The notes beneath the pieces were generated by a model. It was given only the letters and a program-made list of their open reading frames with translations. It made no database searches and had not been told where the DNA came from. The translations under genes and the position numbers were made by a program. A stretch of DNA of 7,207 nucleotides, from contig JAUXKJ010000012.1 of the NCBI GenBank assembly GCA_030624325.1, positions 1 through 7,207 on the forward strand, read 5' to 3'. Below are positions 6,352-7,207 of the stretch, piece by piece. Position 1 is the stretch's first letter; every line of letters starts with the position of its first letter. The DNA comes from Nitrososphaerota archaeon (lineage in GTDB: Archaea; Thermoproteota; Nitrososphaeria; Nitrososphaerales; Nitrosopumilaceae).

Positions 6352-7207
6352 AATTGAAAAAACTACCATTTATGGAAAAATTAAATGTCCTTCAAACAAA
6401 AGTTATACTCACCGAGCTCTTCTTCTATCAACGCTAGTTGATGGAAAAAGTATTATCAAAAATGTTCTATATTCTAATGATACAAGAGCATCTATCAAGG
6501 CATGTCAAAGTTTTGGTGCTCAAGTTCAAGAAGCAGGAAATAATATTACAGTTAAAGGATTAAAGGAATTCAAAAATCCTAATGGAATAATTGATGCAGA
6601 AAATTCTGGCACCACAATAAGAATTGCAGCTGCAATTTCCTCACTATTAGAAGGAAAAACCGTTCTCTCAGGTGATAAAAGTTTGAGAGAAAGACCAATG
6701 CAACCATTACTTGATGCATTAGAGTCAATTGGTGCAAAGTGTTCTTCTAAAGATGGTAAACCTCCCATTACTGTTACTGGAAAAGTAAAAGGTGGGGAAA
6801 TCACAATACCAGGAAACATTTCAAGTCAATTCATTTCAGCACTAATGATAATTGGCCCAAAGACTGAAAATGGAATTGATTTGAATATTGATGGAGATTT
6901 GGTATCAAAACCATATCTTGATGCAACAATTACCACAATGAAAAAATTTTCAGCAAATGTAGAAACTGTAACTCCTTACAAAAAATATAAAATTGAACCA
7001 CAAAAGTACAAACCAACTACTGTTACAATTCCTTCTGATTTCTCAAGTTTAGCACTCTTACTTTCAGCATCCGTATTACTTGGAGACGGCTTGACAATTG
7101 AAATGACTATGGGAGATCTTCCTCAAGGTGATGAAAAAATTATTGATATTTTAGAAATTTTAGGAGTGGTAGTAACACTTAGGAAAAATACAATCTCTGT
7201 TAAGTCT
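6341..7207 (+). CDS. aroA: 3-phosphoshikimate 1-carboxyvinyltransferase (EPSP synthase), N-terminal part (3' end cut by window edge)
   Basis: Transfers the enolpyruvyl group of PEP to shikimate 3-phosphate, giving EPSP. The frame is open from ATG 6341 to the last base of the window, 289 codons without a stop; roughly 130-140 residues should follow. Seen motifs with E. coli equivalents: PSNKSYTHRALLLS (17-30), where Lys20, Ser21 and Arg25 match Lys22, Ser23 and Arg27; NSGTTIR (88-94), matching the PEP-site loop with Arg94 for Arg100; LRERPM (115-120), where Arg118 matches Arg124; and SSQF (161-164), where Gln163 matches Gln171. The second-domain segment PSDFSSLALLLSA (231-243) is also present. 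The catalytic Asp and Glu of the C-terminal domain (E. coli Asp313 and Glu341) lie beyond the edge. The ATG overlaps the aroK end by 11 bases without a convincing Shine-Dalgarno site, which suggests coupled translation. Confidence 0.95.
   Translation, partial: MSCEIEKTTIYGKIKCPSNKSYTHRALLLSTLVDGKSIIKNVLYSNDTRASIKACQSFGAQVQEAGNNITVKGLKEFKNPNGIIDAENSGTTIRIAAAISSLLEGKTVLSGDKSLRERPMQPLLDALESIGAKCSSKDGKPPITVTGKVKGGEITIPGNISSQFISALMIIGPKTENGIDLNIDGDLVSKPYLDATITTMKKFSANVETVTPYKKYKIEPQKYKPTTVTIPSDFSSLALLLSASVLLGDGLTIEMTMGDLPQGDEKIIDILEILGVVVTLRKNTISVKS

Noticed and set aside
6526..6819. Minus-strand open frame of 97 codons inside aroA
   Set aside because: It is opposite the conserved EPSP synthase core. 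The plus-strand frame is open to the window edge and carries all family motifs.
1..7207. A mobile element, defence system or other undescribed system
   Set aside because: Every gene belongs to a recognised biosynthetic family. No transposase, integrase, toxin, nuclease, CRISPR repeat or tRNA-linked boundary is visible.

Overview
The window looks like a chromosomal segment of a low-GC archaeon, most likely a marine-type ammonia-oxidising thaumarchaeon (Nitrososphaerota, Nitrosopumilus-like). This is inferred from three things. The aromatic pathway is the archaeal version: an ADH synthase and a type II dehydroquinate synthase replace DAHP synthase and AroB, and a GHMP-type shikimate kinase replaces the bacterial AroK. 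A radical-SAM MqnC and a UbiD decarboxylase of the menaquinone pathway lie beside it. The DNA is about one third G+C by eye, and most genes lack a clear Shine-Dalgarno site. I cannot confirm the species from the sequence alone.

Layout. Positions 2-850 (+) hold the C-terminal part of a UbiD-family decarboxylase that enters from the left edge. It converges on mqnC (847-1965, -), and the two stop codons share one CTAG. A 133-bp divergent intergenic region (1966-2098) must carry promoters for mqnC and for the rightward operon. From 2099 to the right edge, six + strand genes are packed tightly: aroA' (ADH synthase), aroB' (3-dehydroquinate synthase II), aroD (type I 3-dehydroquinase), aroE (shikimate dehydrogenase), aroK (archaeal shikimate kinase) and aroA (EPSP synthase, cut by the right edge). 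The only gap above a few bases in the operon is 58 bp before aroE. It contains a TATA-like element at the spacing expected for a leaderless transcript.

Function. The six genes stand in the order of the reactions they catalyse, from L-aspartate semialdehyde plus a deoxy-keto-hexose phosphate to EPSP. Only chorismate synthase is missing, and it may lie just beyond the right edge. Chorismate is also the entry metabolite of the futalosine menaquinone route in which MqnC acts, so the leftward gene uses what the rightward operon makes. The UbiD homologue plausibly does a late decarboxylation in the same quinone route.

I see no tRNA, rRNA, CRISPR, transposon or phage gene, and no evidence of an undescribed system. 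The points worth a second look concern gene order, overlapping ends, start-codon choice and promoter architecture.
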